Source: Pseudomonas sp. MIACH
Lineage (GTDB): Bacteria > Pseudomonadota > Gammaproteobacteria > Pseudomonadales > Pseudomonadaceae
DNA length: 64,000 nt
Assembly (NCBI RefSeq): GCF_001269925.1
Contig: NZ_LHVO01000017.1
Location: 1 to 64,000 of the forward strand
Reading direction: 5' to 3'
Part shown: in pieces, positions 9,817-19,079 of the stretch
Layout: each line of letters begins with the position of its first letter
Numbering within the stretch: the stretch's first letter is position 1
The notes under the pieces: model-generated
Told to the model about the DNA's origin: nothing
What the model saw: only the letters and a program-made list of their open reading frames with translations
Databases searched by the model: none
Made by a program: the position numbers and the translations under genes

Positions 9817-11543
9817 CAGAGGGCGTCTCGGGTCTGATTCCAGCGTTGCAGGAATGCGTCGGCATTCACTTCGCCGGTGATGCGCTGGGCGCGTCGTTCT
9901 TCACCGTCAGGGCCGATCCACACGAAGCTCGGCGGCCCCGGTACCTTGTAGCGGCCCAGCAGCGCGCGACTGGCGGCGTTGTCGGCGGTGACGTCCAGGC
10001 GCAGCAGACGGACATCCTTCAGTGCGTCGAGTACTTCGGGCTTGCCGAACACCTGTTTCTCCATGATCTTGCACGACACACACCAGTCGGCGTAGTAGTC
10101 CACCAGCACCCATTGGCCCTGGGCCTTGGCGCTGTCGAGCTGGCTTTGCAGCACTGCCGGGTCGCTGATAGTCATGAAGGCCTCGTGGGCGCTTGGTGCG
10201 GTGGCGATCCGCGAACCGTTGTAGACCTTCAACGGTTGCCACAGGTCATCGCTGCCTCCCGCTGCACCAACCAGCAGCAGGCCGCCCCACAATCCCACGA
10301 CCACGGAACCGGCGCCGAACAGCATGGCGACCCGCCCGAAATCCTGGGCCAGGCGCCAGCCGCAGTAGGCCATGGACATGGCCAACGCGCCCCATAGGCC
10401 GAGCCACAGGTTTTCGCCGACCACTGGCCGAATCATCAGCACGGCGGTGGCCAGGAACAGGAAGCCGAAGATGCCTTTGAGCACATTCATCCAAGTGCCC
10501 GGCTTGGGCAGGAAGCGATTGCCCACGGTGACCAGCAACAGCAGCGGCACACCAATGCCGATGCCCATGGCAAACAGGATCAGCCCGCCGTGCAGCGCAT
10601 TGCCGCTCTGGGCGATATACAGCAGTGCACCGGCCAGGGGGGCAGTCATACAGGGGCCGACCAGCAGGCCGGAGAGGGCGCCGAGCACCCCGGCGCCGAC
10701 CAGGCTGCCGCCGCTTTGGTTGCGGCTGACGTTATCCAGGCGGTCACGCAAGGCGACAGGCAGTTGCAGTTCAAAGAAGCCGAACATCGGCAGGGCGAGG
10801 ATCACGAACAAGGCGGCGAAACTGCCGAGGATCCATGGGGTTTGCAGCAGGGCGGCGAGGTTGCTGCCAAGCAGCGCGGCCAATACACCCAGTGCGGCAT
10901 ACACCAGTGCCATGCACACCACGTAGCTGCCCGCCAGGGCAAAGCCGCGACGTGGGCTGGCGCCACTGCCCACCACCAGGCCGGCGAGAATCGGCAGCAT
11001 CGGCAACGAGCACGGTGCAAATGCCAACAGCAGGCCAAGACCGAAGAACAACAGCAGGCTCCAACCCAGGCTGCGCTGCTGCAAGCCGCTGGCCAGGCTT
11101 TGGTCCTGGGCTTCGGCGGTCGCGGCGACGGCCGGGTTGCCACCCAGGTCCACGGTGATCGACTGCGGCGGATAACACAGCCCCGCATCGGCGCAGCCCT
11201 GCCAGCCCAGCTTGACCTGGCCGGTGGCTCCGGCCGGAATCTTCACTTCCAGGCCCTGGCGATACACCTCCTGATCGCCGAAGAACTCATCGCTATGGGC
11301 TTCGCCTTGTGGCAGCGCGGGCTTTTCGGCCAGGCCCTCGAACTTCATGCGCTGCTTGTACAGGTAATAACCGTCGGCAATCTGCCAATACAGCTGGGTC
11401 TCGCCACTTTCAAGACGCTCGGAGGTAAAGGTGAAAGCCTTGCCCACCGGGAGGAAATCAGGTTTGGTCTCAAACGGATTGCCCGGCGCGGCCTGGGCGA
11501 ACCCCGCGAATAACACCAGCAGAAAGGTAAACAGATGCCGCAT
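9816..11543 (-). CDS. dsbD: Protein-disulfide reductase DsbD
   Basis: A 575-residue inner-membrane reductase that passes electrons from cytoplasmic thioredoxin to periplasmic thiol proteins. All three domains are visible: a signal peptide and N-terminal immunoglobulin-like alpha domain with its cysteine pair (CADAGLCYPP), a central multi-pass beta domain with the two redox cysteines (FAPCSLPMLP and GPCMTAPLAG), and a C-terminal thioredoxin domain (YADWCVSCKIMEK). I use the ATG at 11543; a TTG two codons upstream is possible. It is the first gene of the dsbD-tlpA-dsbG operon and diverges from the two-component genes. Confidence 0.93.
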   Translation of the reverse strand: MRHLFTFLLVLFAGFAQAAPGNPFETKPDFLPVGKAFTFTSERLESGETQLYWQIADGYYLYKQRMKFEGLAEKPALPQGEAHSDEFFGDQEVYRQGLEVKIPAGATGQVKLGWQGCADAGLCYPPQSITVDLGGNPAVAATAEAQDQSLASGLQQRSLGWSLLLFFGLGLLLAFAPCSLPMLPILAGLVVGSGASPRRGFALAGSYVVCMALVYAALGVLAALLGSNLAALLQTPWILGSFAALFVILALPMFGFFELQLPVALRDRLDNVSRNQSGGSLVGAGVLGALSGLLVGPCMTAPLAGALLYIAQSGNALHGGLILFAMGIGIGVPLLLLVTVGNRFLPKPGTWMNVLKGIFGFLFLATAVLMIRPVVGENLWLGLWGALAMSMAYCGWRLAQDFGRVAMLFGAGSVVVGLWGGLLLVGAAGGSDDLWQPLKVYNGSRIATAPSAHEAFMTISDPAVLQSQLDSAKAQGQWVLVDYYADWCVSCKIMEKQVFGKPEVLDALKDVRLLRLDVTADNAASRALLGRYKVPGPPSFVWIGPDGEERRAQRITGEVNADAFLQRWNQTRDAL

Positions 11544-11590
11544 GGTCAAGCCTTAGTTCGATACAAGTGATGCACACAATGTGTGGCGTT

Positions 11591-11607
11591 GATTAACCGA
11601 TGATTAA
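11591..11607. promoter_or_regulatory. Direct repeat GATTAA-N5-GATTAA, candidate DsbR site
   Basis: Two GATTAA half-sites 11 bases apart (11591 and 11602) lie 48 bases upstream of the dsbD start. One helical turn between direct repeats is the normal arrangement for OmpR/PhoB-family regulators. The neighbouring regulator is of that family, so this is a candidate binding site. No experimental support is available from the sequence alone. Confidence 0.45.
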
Positions 11608-11660
11608 ACGGGCGCTATTCTAAAGTGTAGGGATTATCTGAGCTTGCATCTTTTCACGGC

Positions 11661-11693
11661 ATAATCTGCGCTTAATCCGCTGCACTTTTAATC
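11661..11693. promoter_or_regulatory. Reverse-orientation ATAATC/TTAATC repeats, candidate DsbR sites
   Basis: ATAATC at 11661, TTAATC at 11672 (11 bases later) and TTAATC at 11688 are inverse-orientation versions of the GATTAA half-sites near dsbD. They lie 28-60 bases before the response-regulator start, suggesting that both divergent operons are controlled by the same regulator. This is inference from pattern and spacing. Confidence 0.35.
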
Positions 11694-11720
11694 CCCCCCA
11701 TCTTTCATGAAGGGTTCACC

Positions 11721-12401
11721 ATGCACGTACTGGTCTGTGAAGACGACGAACTGATCGCCAGCGGCATCGTGGCCGGCCTCGGCGCCCAGGGCTTTACAGT
11801 CGAGCGCGTGGCCACCGCAGCAGCTGCACGCGCGATGCTCAAGGCAGCAACCTTCGACATCATGGTGCTCGACCTCGGCCTGCCCGACGAAGACGGCCTC
11901 AAGCTGCTGCAACAGCTGCGCAGCCAGGGCCTGGAGATTCCGGTGCTGATCCTCACCGCGCGGGATTCGGTGACCAACCGCGTCGACGGCCTGCAAGCCG
12001 GTGCCGATGACTACCTGCTCAAACCCTTCGACCTGCGCGAATTGGCCGCGCGCCTGCAAACCCTGCTGCGCCGGATGGCGGGGCGCAGTGTCAACCTGAT
12101 CGAGCACGGTCGGCTGACCTACGACCCGAGCAGTCGCGAAACCCTGTTGGGAGGCCAGCCGGTGGACCTGTCCCGGCGTGAACAGGCGCTGTTGCAGGCC
12201 CTGCTGCACAACAAAGGCCGCGTGCTCTCCAGCGAACAGCTCAAGGACAGCGTCTACGGCTTCAGCGATGAGCTGGAAAGCAACGCCCTCAACGTGCATA
12301 TCCACCACCTGCGGCGCAAATTGGGCAATGGCATTGTCGAAACCGTGCGCGGCCTGGGCTATCGCCTGGGTCCGGCTGATGGTGGAGAGAACGTTTCGTG
12401 A
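11721..12401 (+). CDS. dsbR: OmpR-family response regulator (DsbR-like)
   Basis: A 226-residue response regulator. The receiver domain has the acidic pair EDDE, the phosphorylated aspartate in FDIMVLDLGLPDEDG, the conserved threonine (LTARD) and lysine (LKPFD). The C-terminus is a winged helix ending in TVRGLGYRLG. The frame overlaps the following kinase gene by four bases. Facing dsbD, it matches P. aeruginosa PA2479, which I recall as DsbR, the copper-responsive activator of dsb genes. The assignment rests on synteny plus the conserved sensor cysteine of its partner; the symbol is used on that basis. Confidence 0.82.
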   Translation: MHVLVCEDDELIASGIVAGLGAQGFTVERVATAAAARAMLKAATFDIMVLDLGLPDEDGLKLLQQLRSQGLEIPVLILTARDSVTNRVDGLQAGADDYLLKPFDLRELAARLQTLLRRMAGRSVNLIEHGRLTYDPSSRETLLGGQPVDLSRREQALLQALLHNKGRVLSSEQLKDSVYGFSDELESNALNVHIHHLRRKLGNGIVETVRGLGYRLGPADGGENVS

Positions 12402-13720
12402 AAAGCCTGCGCCTGCGCCTGACGTTCAAGCTGGGCGCCGCTTTTGTGCTGATCTGGGCCCTGGCAGCGGCCTGGATGCTCAACGATCTGCGCAACCAGA
12501 TGATGTTCTCCCTCGACCAACGCCTGGTGGCCTCGGCGCGCATGGTGGCGGGCTTGACCGAGCAGATGCCGGGCCTGGCCAGTGTGAGTGGCGGCGCGCA
12601 TTTCAGTGCCGAGCAACTGCATGTGCCAGGCGGCATGGCTTGCCAGGTCAGCTCCCTGCACGGCGAAATCCTGGCCCGCAGTCATACCACGCCGGATGAG
12701 GGCCTGGAGTCGCGCAAGAGCGGCTTTCGTGACCAGGTCATCAATGGTGTGGGCTGGCGCAGTTTTACCCTGTCCCGTGGTGACCTGCTGATCACCACCG
12801 CCGATCGCCAGGTAGAGCGCGAGGCGCTGAACCTGTCGATCCTGCTTGCCGCCTCGGTGCCGGTGGGTGTGGCGATGCTCGGTTGCCTGTGCCTGCTGTG
12901 GCTGGGCATCGGCCAGAGCCTGTTGCCGCTCAACCGCATGCGTGACGCGCTGATGCGTCGCAGTGCCGACTCCCTTGAACCGTTGCAGATTCACCCGTTG
13001 CCCAGCGAGCTAAAGCCGCTGCTCGACACCCAGAACCAACTGCTGCAACGCATCGCCAAGACCATCGAACGCGAGCGCCGCCTCACTGGCGACGCTGCCC
13101 ACGAGCTGCGCAGCCCGCTGACGGCGATCAAGACCCACCTGCAAGTGGCGCGCATGACCGAGGGCGCGGCCCGCGACCAATCCCTGGCCCATGCCGAGGA
13201 GGGCGCCGACCGCTTGCATCGCACCTTGGAGCAATTGCTGTTGTTGGCGCGGGTGGAAGGTAGCCTGTCGTTCGACGATGGCTTGCAGTCCAGCGCCGAG
13301 GAAGTGGCGCGGTTGGCGATCCAGGACGCGAATGCCGGCGACAATGCGCGTATCGACCTGAATCTGGCGGCTAACCTCAGCGAAACCCCGGTGGAGATGC
13401 CGGTGGGCCTGGCGATCGCGGCCCTGCGCAACCTGCTGGACAACGCCCTGCGTCACACACCCGCAGACACCCGGGTAGAACTCAGTGTGTTCACCGCCGC
13501 CGATCAAGTGATCTTCCGCGTGCGCGACCACGGTAAGCAGATTTCCCCCGAAGACCTGCAGTACCTCACCCAACGCTTCTGGCGCAATGGCAACAGCGAG
13601 GGCTGCGGGCTGGGCCTGGCGATTGTGCAGGCGATCGTGCAGCGCTGTTCCTGCTCATTGAAGTTCGACAGCCAGGCGGATGGCCTGCGCGTCGACCTGG
13701 GCATGCCGTTGCGACGCTGA
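12398..13720 (+). CDS. dsbS: Sensor histidine kinase (DsbS-like copper sensor)
   Basis: A 440-residue membrane kinase: first membrane segment about 11-29, periplasmic loop about 30-145, second segment about 146-168, a HAMP-like linker, a dimerisation domain with the phospho-accepting histidine (GDAAHELRSPLTAIK) and an ATPase domain (NLLDNALRH, then GCGLGLAIV). The periplasmic loop contains a single cysteine, residue 82 (GGMACQVSS). I recall that P. aeruginosa DsbS (PA2480) senses copper(I) through Cys82, so the matching position supports the same role. The start overlaps the regulator gene by four bases. Confidence 0.82.
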   Translation: MKSLRLRLTFKLGAAFVLIWALAAAWMLNDLRNQMMFSLDQRLVASARMVAGLTEQMPGLASVSGGAHFSAEQLHVPGGMACQVSSLHGEILARSHTTPDEGLESRKSGFRDQVINGVGWRSFTLSRGDLLITTADRQVEREALNLSILLAASVPVGVAMLGCLCLLWLGIGQSLLPLNRMRDALMRRSADSLEPLQIHPLPSELKPLLDTQNQLLQRIAKTIERERRLTGDAAHELRSPLTAIKTHLQVARMTEGAARDQSLAHAEEGADRLHRTLEQLLLLARVEGSLSFDDGLQSSAEEVARLAIQDANAGDNARIDLNLAANLSETPVEMPVGLAIAALRNLLDNALRHTPADTRVELSVFTAADQVIFRVRDHGKQISPEDLQYLTQRFWRNGNSEGCGLGLAIVQAIVQRCSCSLKFDSQADGLRVDLGMPLRR

Positions 13721-13752
13721 CCGTCTTTTCGAGTGCCAAATAGTTACCGCCC

Positions 13753-13767
13753 GCTTGAAGTTCAAGC
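13753..13767. other. 15-base palindrome downstream of dsbS
   Basis: GCTTGAA-G-TTCAAGC is a perfect palindrome between the kinase gene and the amidase gene. It lacks a following T-run on the plus strand, so it could be an operator for the amidase gene or simply part of a weak terminator. No function can be assigned. Confidence 0.3.
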
Positions 13768-13840
13768 CTTCAGGATGGCGGTAATTTTTTGCGCTTGAAC
13801 GGGCCGAAAGACTCGGCCTGTATTGAAAAGGACGGTTCTT

Positions 13841-14608
13841 ATGTTGGTCATCGATACCAGTTTCCCAGCCAGGGATTTCAACGAACGTAACGGCGAACCT
13901 GTGCGTCAGGTGGTGCTGCATTACACAGCGGCGCCTTTCACATCCTCCTTGCGCACCCTGACGCAAAACGGCGTCAGCGCTCATTACCTGCTGCCTGATC
14001 CAGACGAGCCCGGCTACCGCGCCGCCGGGTATGACGAGTTACGCGTGTTTCGTCTGGTCCACGAAAACCAGCGCGCCTGGCATGCCGGAGCGAGTCATTG
14101 GGGCGGGCGCGACAACCTCAACAGTCGGGCGATCGGCATCGAGATCGTCAACCTGGCCCGGGACGACGGGGGCACATTCACCTTTCCCGCCTACGGCCAG
14201 GAGCAGGTGGCGGCGTTGATTGCGTTGCTGCGCGACATGCTTGGGCGCCACCCACAGATCGGCCCGACCGACATTCTCGGGCACTCGGACGTGGCGTACT
14301 GGCGCAAGAGCGATCCGGGACCACGCCTGCCGTGGCGCGGTTTGTTCGAGGCGGGAGTGGGGGCGTGGTTCGACGAGTCGACGCGGGCCATGTACCAGCG
14401 CCGGTTCTGTGTCGCGTTGCCGCCTGAAGTGGAGGTGGAGCGGGCATTCCAGCGCTATGGCTATAAGCCGGCGCAGAATCGCCAGGCGTTCGAGCAGAGG
14501 ACCCGGGCGTTTCAGATGCACTTTCGGGCGCGGGATTATTGTGGCGTGTTGGATGCCGAGACCTGCGCGATCCTGTATGCCCTGAATGAAAAGTACCGTG
14601 GACTGTGA
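13841..14608 (+). CDS. N-acetylmuramoyl-L-alanine amidase, AmpDh3-like
   Basis: A 255-residue amidase_2 protein that cleaves the bond between N-acetylmuramic acid and L-alanine in peptidoglycan fragments. Zinc ligands are visible: histidine in VLHYTAAPF, then histidine and aspartate in GHSDVAYWRKSDPGP. A peptidoglycan-binding-like helical C-terminus ends in ALNEKYRGL. Length and ending closely resemble P. aeruginosa AmpDh3 as I remember it, rather than cytoplasmic AmpD. There is no classical signal peptide, as also noted for AmpDh3. The ATG at 13841 has AAAAGGA upstream. These enzymes affect muropeptide recycling and AmpC regulation in Pseudomonas. Confidence 0.82.
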   Translation: MLVIDTSFPARDFNERNGEPVRQVVLHYTAAPFTSSLRTLTQNGVSAHYLLPDPDEPGYRAAGYDELRVFRLVHENQRAWHAGASHWGGRDNLNSRAIGIEIVNLARDDGGTFTFPAYGQEQVAALIALLRDMLGRHPQIGPTDILGHSDVAYWRKSDPGPRLPWRGLFEAGVGAWFDESTRAMYQRRFCVALPPEVEVERAFQRYGYKPAQNRQAFEQRTRAFQMHFRARDYCGVLDAETCAILYALNEKYRGL

Positions 14609-14706
14609 AGCTGCGCGCAATTCAAATGTGGAGGGGGCGGTGCGACGATTCGACTTGCCCCCTCGCACAGTTGGGTCTTCATAAATCAGTTACCGACAAC
14701 AGCCCC

Positions 14707-14730
14707 TAAATCCGCTTGAAGCTGGTGCGT
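14707..14730 (+). promoter_or_regulatory. PvdS-type iron-starvation (IS) promoter
   Basis: TAAAT at 14707-14711 is followed after 16 bases by CGT at 14728-14730. This matches the IS box recognised by the extracytoplasmic sigma factor PvdS (TAAAT, 16-17 bases, CGT), 94 bases before pvdH. It predicts transcription of pvdH, and probably the mbtH gene, only under iron limitation. Confidence 0.75.
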
Positions 14731-14824
14731 TTCCAGAACAGGAAATCCGTGCGCATGCCCTTGGGCCAGACGCCAACGGATCGGCAGTTTGGTCACCATC
14801 ATCCGCGTATTGAGGGGTCGAGAG

Positions 14825-16219
14825 ATGTCAGTCGCTACCAGCCGTATCGAAGATACCCAGGTGCATGAAACGCTTTATCAGTTTGATGAAACCCCATTGC
14901 TGGCGCGCCAGCGCCAGCAGGAATCCAACGCCCGCAGTTACCCACGGCGCATCCCCCTGGCGCTCAAGCGTGCCAAGGGGATCTATGTGGAAGACGTGGA
15001 AGGCCGCCGTTTCATCGACTGCCTGGCCGGCGCCGGCACCTTGGCGTTGGGGCACAACCACGCGGTCGTGATCGAAGCCATCCAGCAAGTGCTGAGCGAC
15101 GAACTGCCACTGCACACCCTGGACCTGACCACGCCGGTCAAGGACCAGTTCGTGCAGGACCTGTTCGGCCTGCTGCCGGCGCAACTGGCGCGGGAAGCCA
15201 AGATCCAGTTCTGCGGCCCTACGGGTACCGATGCGGTGGAAGCCGCGTTGAAGTTGGTGCGCACCGCTACCGGACGTAGCACGGTGCTGTCGTTCCAGGG
15301 CGGTTATCACGGCATGAGCCAGGGCGCGCTGAGCCTGATGGGTAGCCTGGGGCCGAAAAAACCCTTGGGCGCCTTGCTCGGCAATGGCGTGCAATTCCTG
15401 CCATTCCCGTATGACTACCGTTGCCCGTTCGGACTGGGCGGCGCAGAAGGCGTGCGGGTCAATCTGCATTACCTGGAAAACCTGCTCAACGATCCCGAAG
15501 CCGGGGTGTTGCTGCCGGCGGCGGTGATTGTCGAGGTGGTGCAGGGCGAGGGCGGGGTGATCCCGGCCGATCTCGACTGGCTGCGCGGCCTGCGGCGCAT
15601 CACCGAGCAGGCGGGGGTGGCGTTGATCGTCGATGAGATCCAGAGCGGCTTTGGCCGGACCGGCAAGATGTTTGCCTTCGAACACGCCGGCATCATCCCG
15701 GATGTGGTGGTGATGTCCAAGGCCATCGGCGGCAGCCTGCCGTTGGCGGTGGTGGTGTACCGCGACTGGCTCGACACCTGGCTGCCGGGCGCCCATGCCG
15801 GGACGTTCCGTGGCAATCAGATGGCCATGGCGGCGGGGTCGGCGGTGATGCGCTACCTCAAGGAGCACGACCTGGCCGGCCATGCGACGGCCATGGGCGA
15901 GCGCCTGGGCGAACACCTGCGCATCCTGCAGCGCGACTACCCGCACCTGGGGGATATTCGCGGGCGCGGGCTGATGCTCGGCGTGGAGTTGGTGGACCCG
16001 CACGGCACCCTGGACATCCAGGGCCATCCACCGGTCCATCGCCAGCTGGCACCGCTGGTACAGCGCGAGTGCCTCAAGCGTGGCCTGATCCTGGAACTCG
16101 GCGGGCGGCATGGCAGCGTGGTGCGCTTCTTGCCGCCGCTGGTGATCACTGCGGCTGAAGTCGACAGCGTCGCCGAGATCTTCGGACGCGCCCTGGCAGC
16201 TGCCGTCGCCAGCCTCTAA
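14825..16219 (+). CDS. pvdH: L-2,4-diaminobutyrate:2-oxoglutarate transaminase PvdH
   Basis: A 464-residue class III aminotransferase that makes L-2,4-diaminobutyrate from aspartate semialdehyde, a building block of the pyoverdine chromophore. Family signatures are [14 protein letters not shown] near the N-terminus, [18 protein letters not shown], the cofactor aspartate in [15 protein letters not shown] and the PLP lysine in [10 protein letters not shown]. The ATG at 14825 follows AGAG; an upstream in-frame start at 14789 is less likely. It is preceded by a PvdS-type promoter and followed by an MbtH gene, as in P. aeruginosa PA2413-PA2412, but the pyoverdine peptide synthetases are not in this window. 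Confidence 0.93.
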   Translation: MSVATSRIEDTQVHETLYQFDETPLLARQRQQESNARSYPRRIPLALKRAKGIYVEDVEGRRFIDCLAGAGTLALGHNHAVVIEAIQQVLSDELPLHTLDLTTPVKDQFVQDLFGLLPAQLAREAKIQFCGPTGTDAVEAALKLVRTATGRSTVLSFQGGYHGMSQGALSLMGSLGPKKPLGALLGNGVQFLPFPYDYRCPFGLGGAEGVRVNLHYLENLLNDPEAGVLLPAAVIVEVVQGEGGVIPADLDWLRGLRRITEQAGVALIVDEIQSGFGRTGKMFAFEHAGIIPDVVVMSKAIGGSLPLAVVVYRDWLDTWLPGAHAGTFRGNQMAMAAGSAVMRYLKEHDLAGHATAMGERLGEHLRILQRDYPHLGDIRGRGLMLGVELVDPHGTLDIQGHPPVHRQLAPLVQRECLKRGLILELGGRHGSVVRFLPPLVITAAEVDSVAEIFGRALAAAVASL

Positions 16220-16301
16220 TTTTTCGGCGCCTTGGTACGTTTCTACAGATATCAGCGCTGCGCGTGGTGCGCAGCCAGCCTTTGAGCGATGGAGAACAGC
16301 A

Positions 16302-16523
16302 ATGACCTCAGTATTTGACCGCGACGACATCCTGTTTCAGGTAGTGGTCAACCATGAAGAACAGTATTCCATCTGGCCCGACTACAAGGCCGTGCCGGAA
16401 GGCTGGCGCACCGTGGGCAAGAGCGGCCTGAAGAAAGAGTGCCTGGCCTACATCGAAGAAACCTGGACCGATATGCGTCCGTTGAGCCTGCGCCAGAAGA
16501 TGGACGGTGCAGCGCTGGCCTGA
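16302..16523 (+). CDS. MbtH family protein
   Basis: A 73-residue MbtH-like protein. These small proteins bind and activate adenylation domains of peptide synthetases. Diagnostic residues are present: [10 protein letters not shown] near the N-terminus, VPEGW, and [23 protein letters not shown] precedes the ATG. It lies 82 bases after pvdH on the same strand, matching PA2412 next to pvdH in P. aeruginosa, so it probably serves the pyoverdine peptide synthetases encoded elsewhere. Confidence 0.93.
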   Translation: MTSVFDRDDILFQVVVNHEEQYSIWPDYKAVPEGWRTVGKSGLKKECLAYIEETWTDMRPLSLRQKMDGAALA

Positions 16524-16549
16524 CACAAAACCTGCAGTAGACCGGCCTG

Positions 16550-16573
16550 TTGTGGCAAGCCCGCTCGCCACAA
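16550..16573. terminator. Hairpin between mbtH and the MscS gene
   Basis: TTGTGGC at 16550-16556 pairs with GCCACAA at 16567-16573, between two convergent genes. It is of the 'TGTGGCGAGC' hairpin type seen repeatedly in this window and could end transcription from both sides. There is no long T-run. Confidence 0.5.
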
Positions 16574-16598
16574 CAAGCTCATCACATTCGTCATGACC

Positions 16599-18764
16599 CT
16601 ACGCGTTCTTGTCCTTCTCCAACCCACCCGAAGCCCCCGTCACCACCTGCACACTCAAGCGCGGCGTGGCCAGGTCCAGCCCGGCTTCGTCCAGGTGCCG
16701 TTTGAGCGACAAGTTGAACGCCCGCGACACTTCCCACTGTTTGATCGGTGCCGTCTTGAACCGCGCGCGCAGGATCGCGCTGCCAGACTCGAAACTTTCC
16801 ACCCCCTGGATCTCCAGCGGCGACCAGATATTGCGGCGTTGCAGCGGGTCGTTGCGCATTTTCTGGCCGACGTCGCGCATCAGCTTGATCGCATCGTCGA
16901 TTTCCATGTTGTAGGGAATCGCCACCCGGAAGATCGCGTAGCCGAACTCCCGTGAGTAGTTCTTGATGCTCTTGATCTCGCTGAACGGGATGGTGTGCAC
17001 GATGCCGTCAATGTCGCGCAGGCGCACGGTGCGGATGGTCAGGCCTTCGACGGTACCGAGGTGGCCGCCGACGTCCACGTAGTCATCAATCGCCAGGGAG
17101 TCTTCGATGATGATGAACAGGCCGGTGATCAGGTCGGCCACCAGCGACTGTGCGCCAAAACCGATAGCCAGGCCGATCACACCGGCACCGGCCAGCAGCG
17201 GCGTGACGTTCATGCCCATGTTCGCCAGGGCGACGATGGCGGCGATGATGAAGATGGTCACGAACAGCACGTTGCGGATCAGCGGCATCATCGTCTGCGC
17301 GCGGGCATTGGCCAGGCCTTTGCGCGAGCGGGTCAGGGCGTGGTGGATCGCGGTGTCGCTGAGGATCCAGATCAGCCAGGCGAACAGCAGCGTGCCGCCC
17401 AGGCCGAACAGCTTGACGCTGATTTCATGGCCGTCGCCTTCGGTAAAGCGAATCAGCGACAGGCCCCAGACCCGCAGCCCCAGTTCGATAAACACCAGCC
17501 ACACCACCAGATGGGCGAGGGTGTAGACGAAGCTCTTCAGGCGCTCGGAATACAGCGCATGACGCTTGTGCCCGCGTTGCGGCTTGAGCGCATGACGACG
17601 CACCAGGCCGTTGATCACCATGCACAACACCAGCAACACCGTGCACAACAGCGACTGGCGCAGGGCGGTGCTGGTGTCGCCGGCGGAGACGAAGGTGGCG
17701 AACAGCGAAATACCCACCAACAGCAAGGCGGGGATGTACCAGAAGGTACCGATGATCTCGATCGTATCGCTGAGGGCGCGGCGGGTCAGGCGGCGTGACA
17801 GCGGCTGGTTGCGGATCAGGTGGGCGATCGGGCGCCGGAAACGCAGGATAAACACACCGGTGGACAGTGCGGCCATCACATTGGCGACCGTGGCCGCCGT
17901 GTGGGCCAGGTGCTGGCCAAGCGCGACGACCAGTCGCGGGTCGCTCAAGGCTTCGCCAAAGGCGGCGAAGCTGCCGATCCACCACAGCGGGCGGAAGGCC
18001 TGGTGGCGCAGGATGTACAGCGCACGGTGGCGGTGCGGGCCGTCGAGTACCGAGAAGGCAATCACACAGATGGCCGAGAAACAGGTGCCGACCACCAACG
18101 CGTAAGCCAGCACCATCGCCAGGGATTTGCCCAGGGACGAGGGCAGGGCGTAGCTCAGGTAAACCGTGATTACCAGCGCGATCAGCCAGGGCCCCAGTTT
18201 GCGCAGGGCAAAGCGCAGCATGTCCCAGGTGCGGGGGTGTTGCGGCAGCTCCTCGGGCAGGCCGAAGCGCTCGCGTACCCGGTGGCTCAGCCAGATCAAT
18301 ATGGCAGCCAGCAAGCTCCACACTGCGAGGATCATGGCAAAGCCGAAAATGATCGGCAACCATTCGCTGGCCGGCAGCATCAGTGCGCTGAGTTCATCCT
18401 TGGCCAGGTCGATTTCATTCGACCAGCGCCCCAATGGGCTGTCGGCGCCGGAGAACTGCTGCTCCAGGCCCGACAGCGTGCTGCCGATCAGCCCGAGTAC
18501 ACCTTGCTCGGCGGCGGGCTGGGCTTTCTGGGTGGCGGCGCGCAGCTTCTTAAGGTCGCTCAGCAGTTGGGTGCGCTGCTGGTCGTTTTCCAGGGTCTTG
18601 ATCACCTCGTCCAGCGACTGCCCCAACGGCACGTCGGCCTGGGGTTGGGCCTTGTTGGTGCTGAGCAGCCCGGGCAAGCCCACCGCTTGGGCGGGCGAGA
18701 GCGGCAGCAGCGTGAGCAGGGCGATCAGGAAGCAGCAGGGCAGGGCAAACAGACGGGAAAGCAC
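16599..18764 (-). CDS. MscS-family mechanosensitive channel (YbiO-like)
   Basis: A 721-residue inner-membrane channel of the large MscS subgroup. It has an N-terminal signal sequence, a periplasmic helical region (about 30-125), many membrane segments (about 135-530) and the conserved MscS core: pore helix ANMGMNVTPLLAGAGVIGLAIGFGAQSLV, then the beta domain (IEDSLAIDDYVDVGGHLGTVE) and a cytoplasmic C-terminus. Its length and plan match E. coli YbiO, a moderate-conductance channel. It should release solutes on osmotic downshock. The start is GTG with only a weak upstream ribosome-binding site, so the exact N-terminus is uncertain. Confidence 0.87.
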   Translation of the reverse strand: MLSRLFALPCCFLIALLTLLPLSPAQAVGLPGLLSTNKAQPQADVPLGQSLDEVIKTLENDQQRTQLLSDLKKLRAATQKAQPAAEQGVLGLIGSTLSGLEQQFSGADSPLGRWSNEIDLAKDELSALMLPASEWLPIIFGFAMILAVWSLLAAILIWLSHRVRERFGLPEELPQHPRTWDMLRFALRKLGPWLIALVITVYLSYALPSSLGKSLAMVLAYALVVGTCFSAICVIAFSVLDGPHRHRALYILRHQAFRPLWWIGSFAAFGEALSDPRLVVALGQHLAHTAATVANVMAALSTGVFILRFRRPIAHLIRNQPLSRRLTRRALSDTIEIIGTFWYIPALLLVGISLFATFVSAGDTSTALRQSLLCTVLLVLCMVINGLVRRHALKPQRGHKRHALYSERLKSFVYTLAHLVVWLVFIELGLRVWGLSLIRFTEGDGHEISVKLFGLGGTLLFAWLIWILSDTAIHHALTRSRKGLANARAQTMMPLIRNVLFVTIFIIAAIVALANMGMNVTPLLAGAGVIGLAIGFGAQSLVADLITGLFIIIEDSLAIDDYVDVGGHLGTVEGLTIRTVRLRDIDGIVHTIPFSEIKSIKNYSREFGYAIFRVAIPYNMEIDDAIKLMRDVGQKMRNDPLQRRNIWSPLEIQGVESFESGSAILRARFKTAPIKQWEVSRAFNLSLKRHLDEAGLDLATPRLSVQVVTGASGGLEKDKNA

Positions 18765-18816
18765 GAGGCGGTCAACCTTGAAAACGACGGGTTGAGCGAG
18801 TGTACGAGTGCAAGCG

Positions 18817-18993
18817 TCATTCGGCCAGTTTGGCGAGGATCTTGTACACCACGGTGCCCAGGATCAGCAGCATGCCGATCCACATGCCGAACACGCCCAG
18901 GGGTTTGTCGCGGAAGTTGAAGCCGACGGCGAGCATGATCATGCCGATCAGAATAGGGATAAGCATGGCGTGGAAAGAAGACATGGAAATCAT
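18817..18993 (-). CDS. Small two-helix membrane protein, hypothetical
   Basis: A 58-residue protein from the ATG at 18993 (56 residues if the ATG at 18984 is used). Two hydrophobic helices are visible (LIPILIGMIMLAVGF and GMWIGMLLILGTVVYKIL), joined by a short polar loop. It lies between apeB and the MscS-type channel on the same strand. I do not recognise a named family. Coding is supported by the clean hydrophobic pattern, with little else. Confidence 0.55.
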   Translation of the reverse strand: MISMSSFHAMLIPILIGMIMLAVGFNFRDKPLGVFGMWIGMLLILGTVVYKILAKLAE

Positions 18994-19079
18994 GGGGCGA
19001 CGGCCTTGTCGAAGTGGGAATACTGACAAGTCTAGGTCGGATTACAGAAGGTGGGGTTGATATGTGTCAGGTTGGATTT

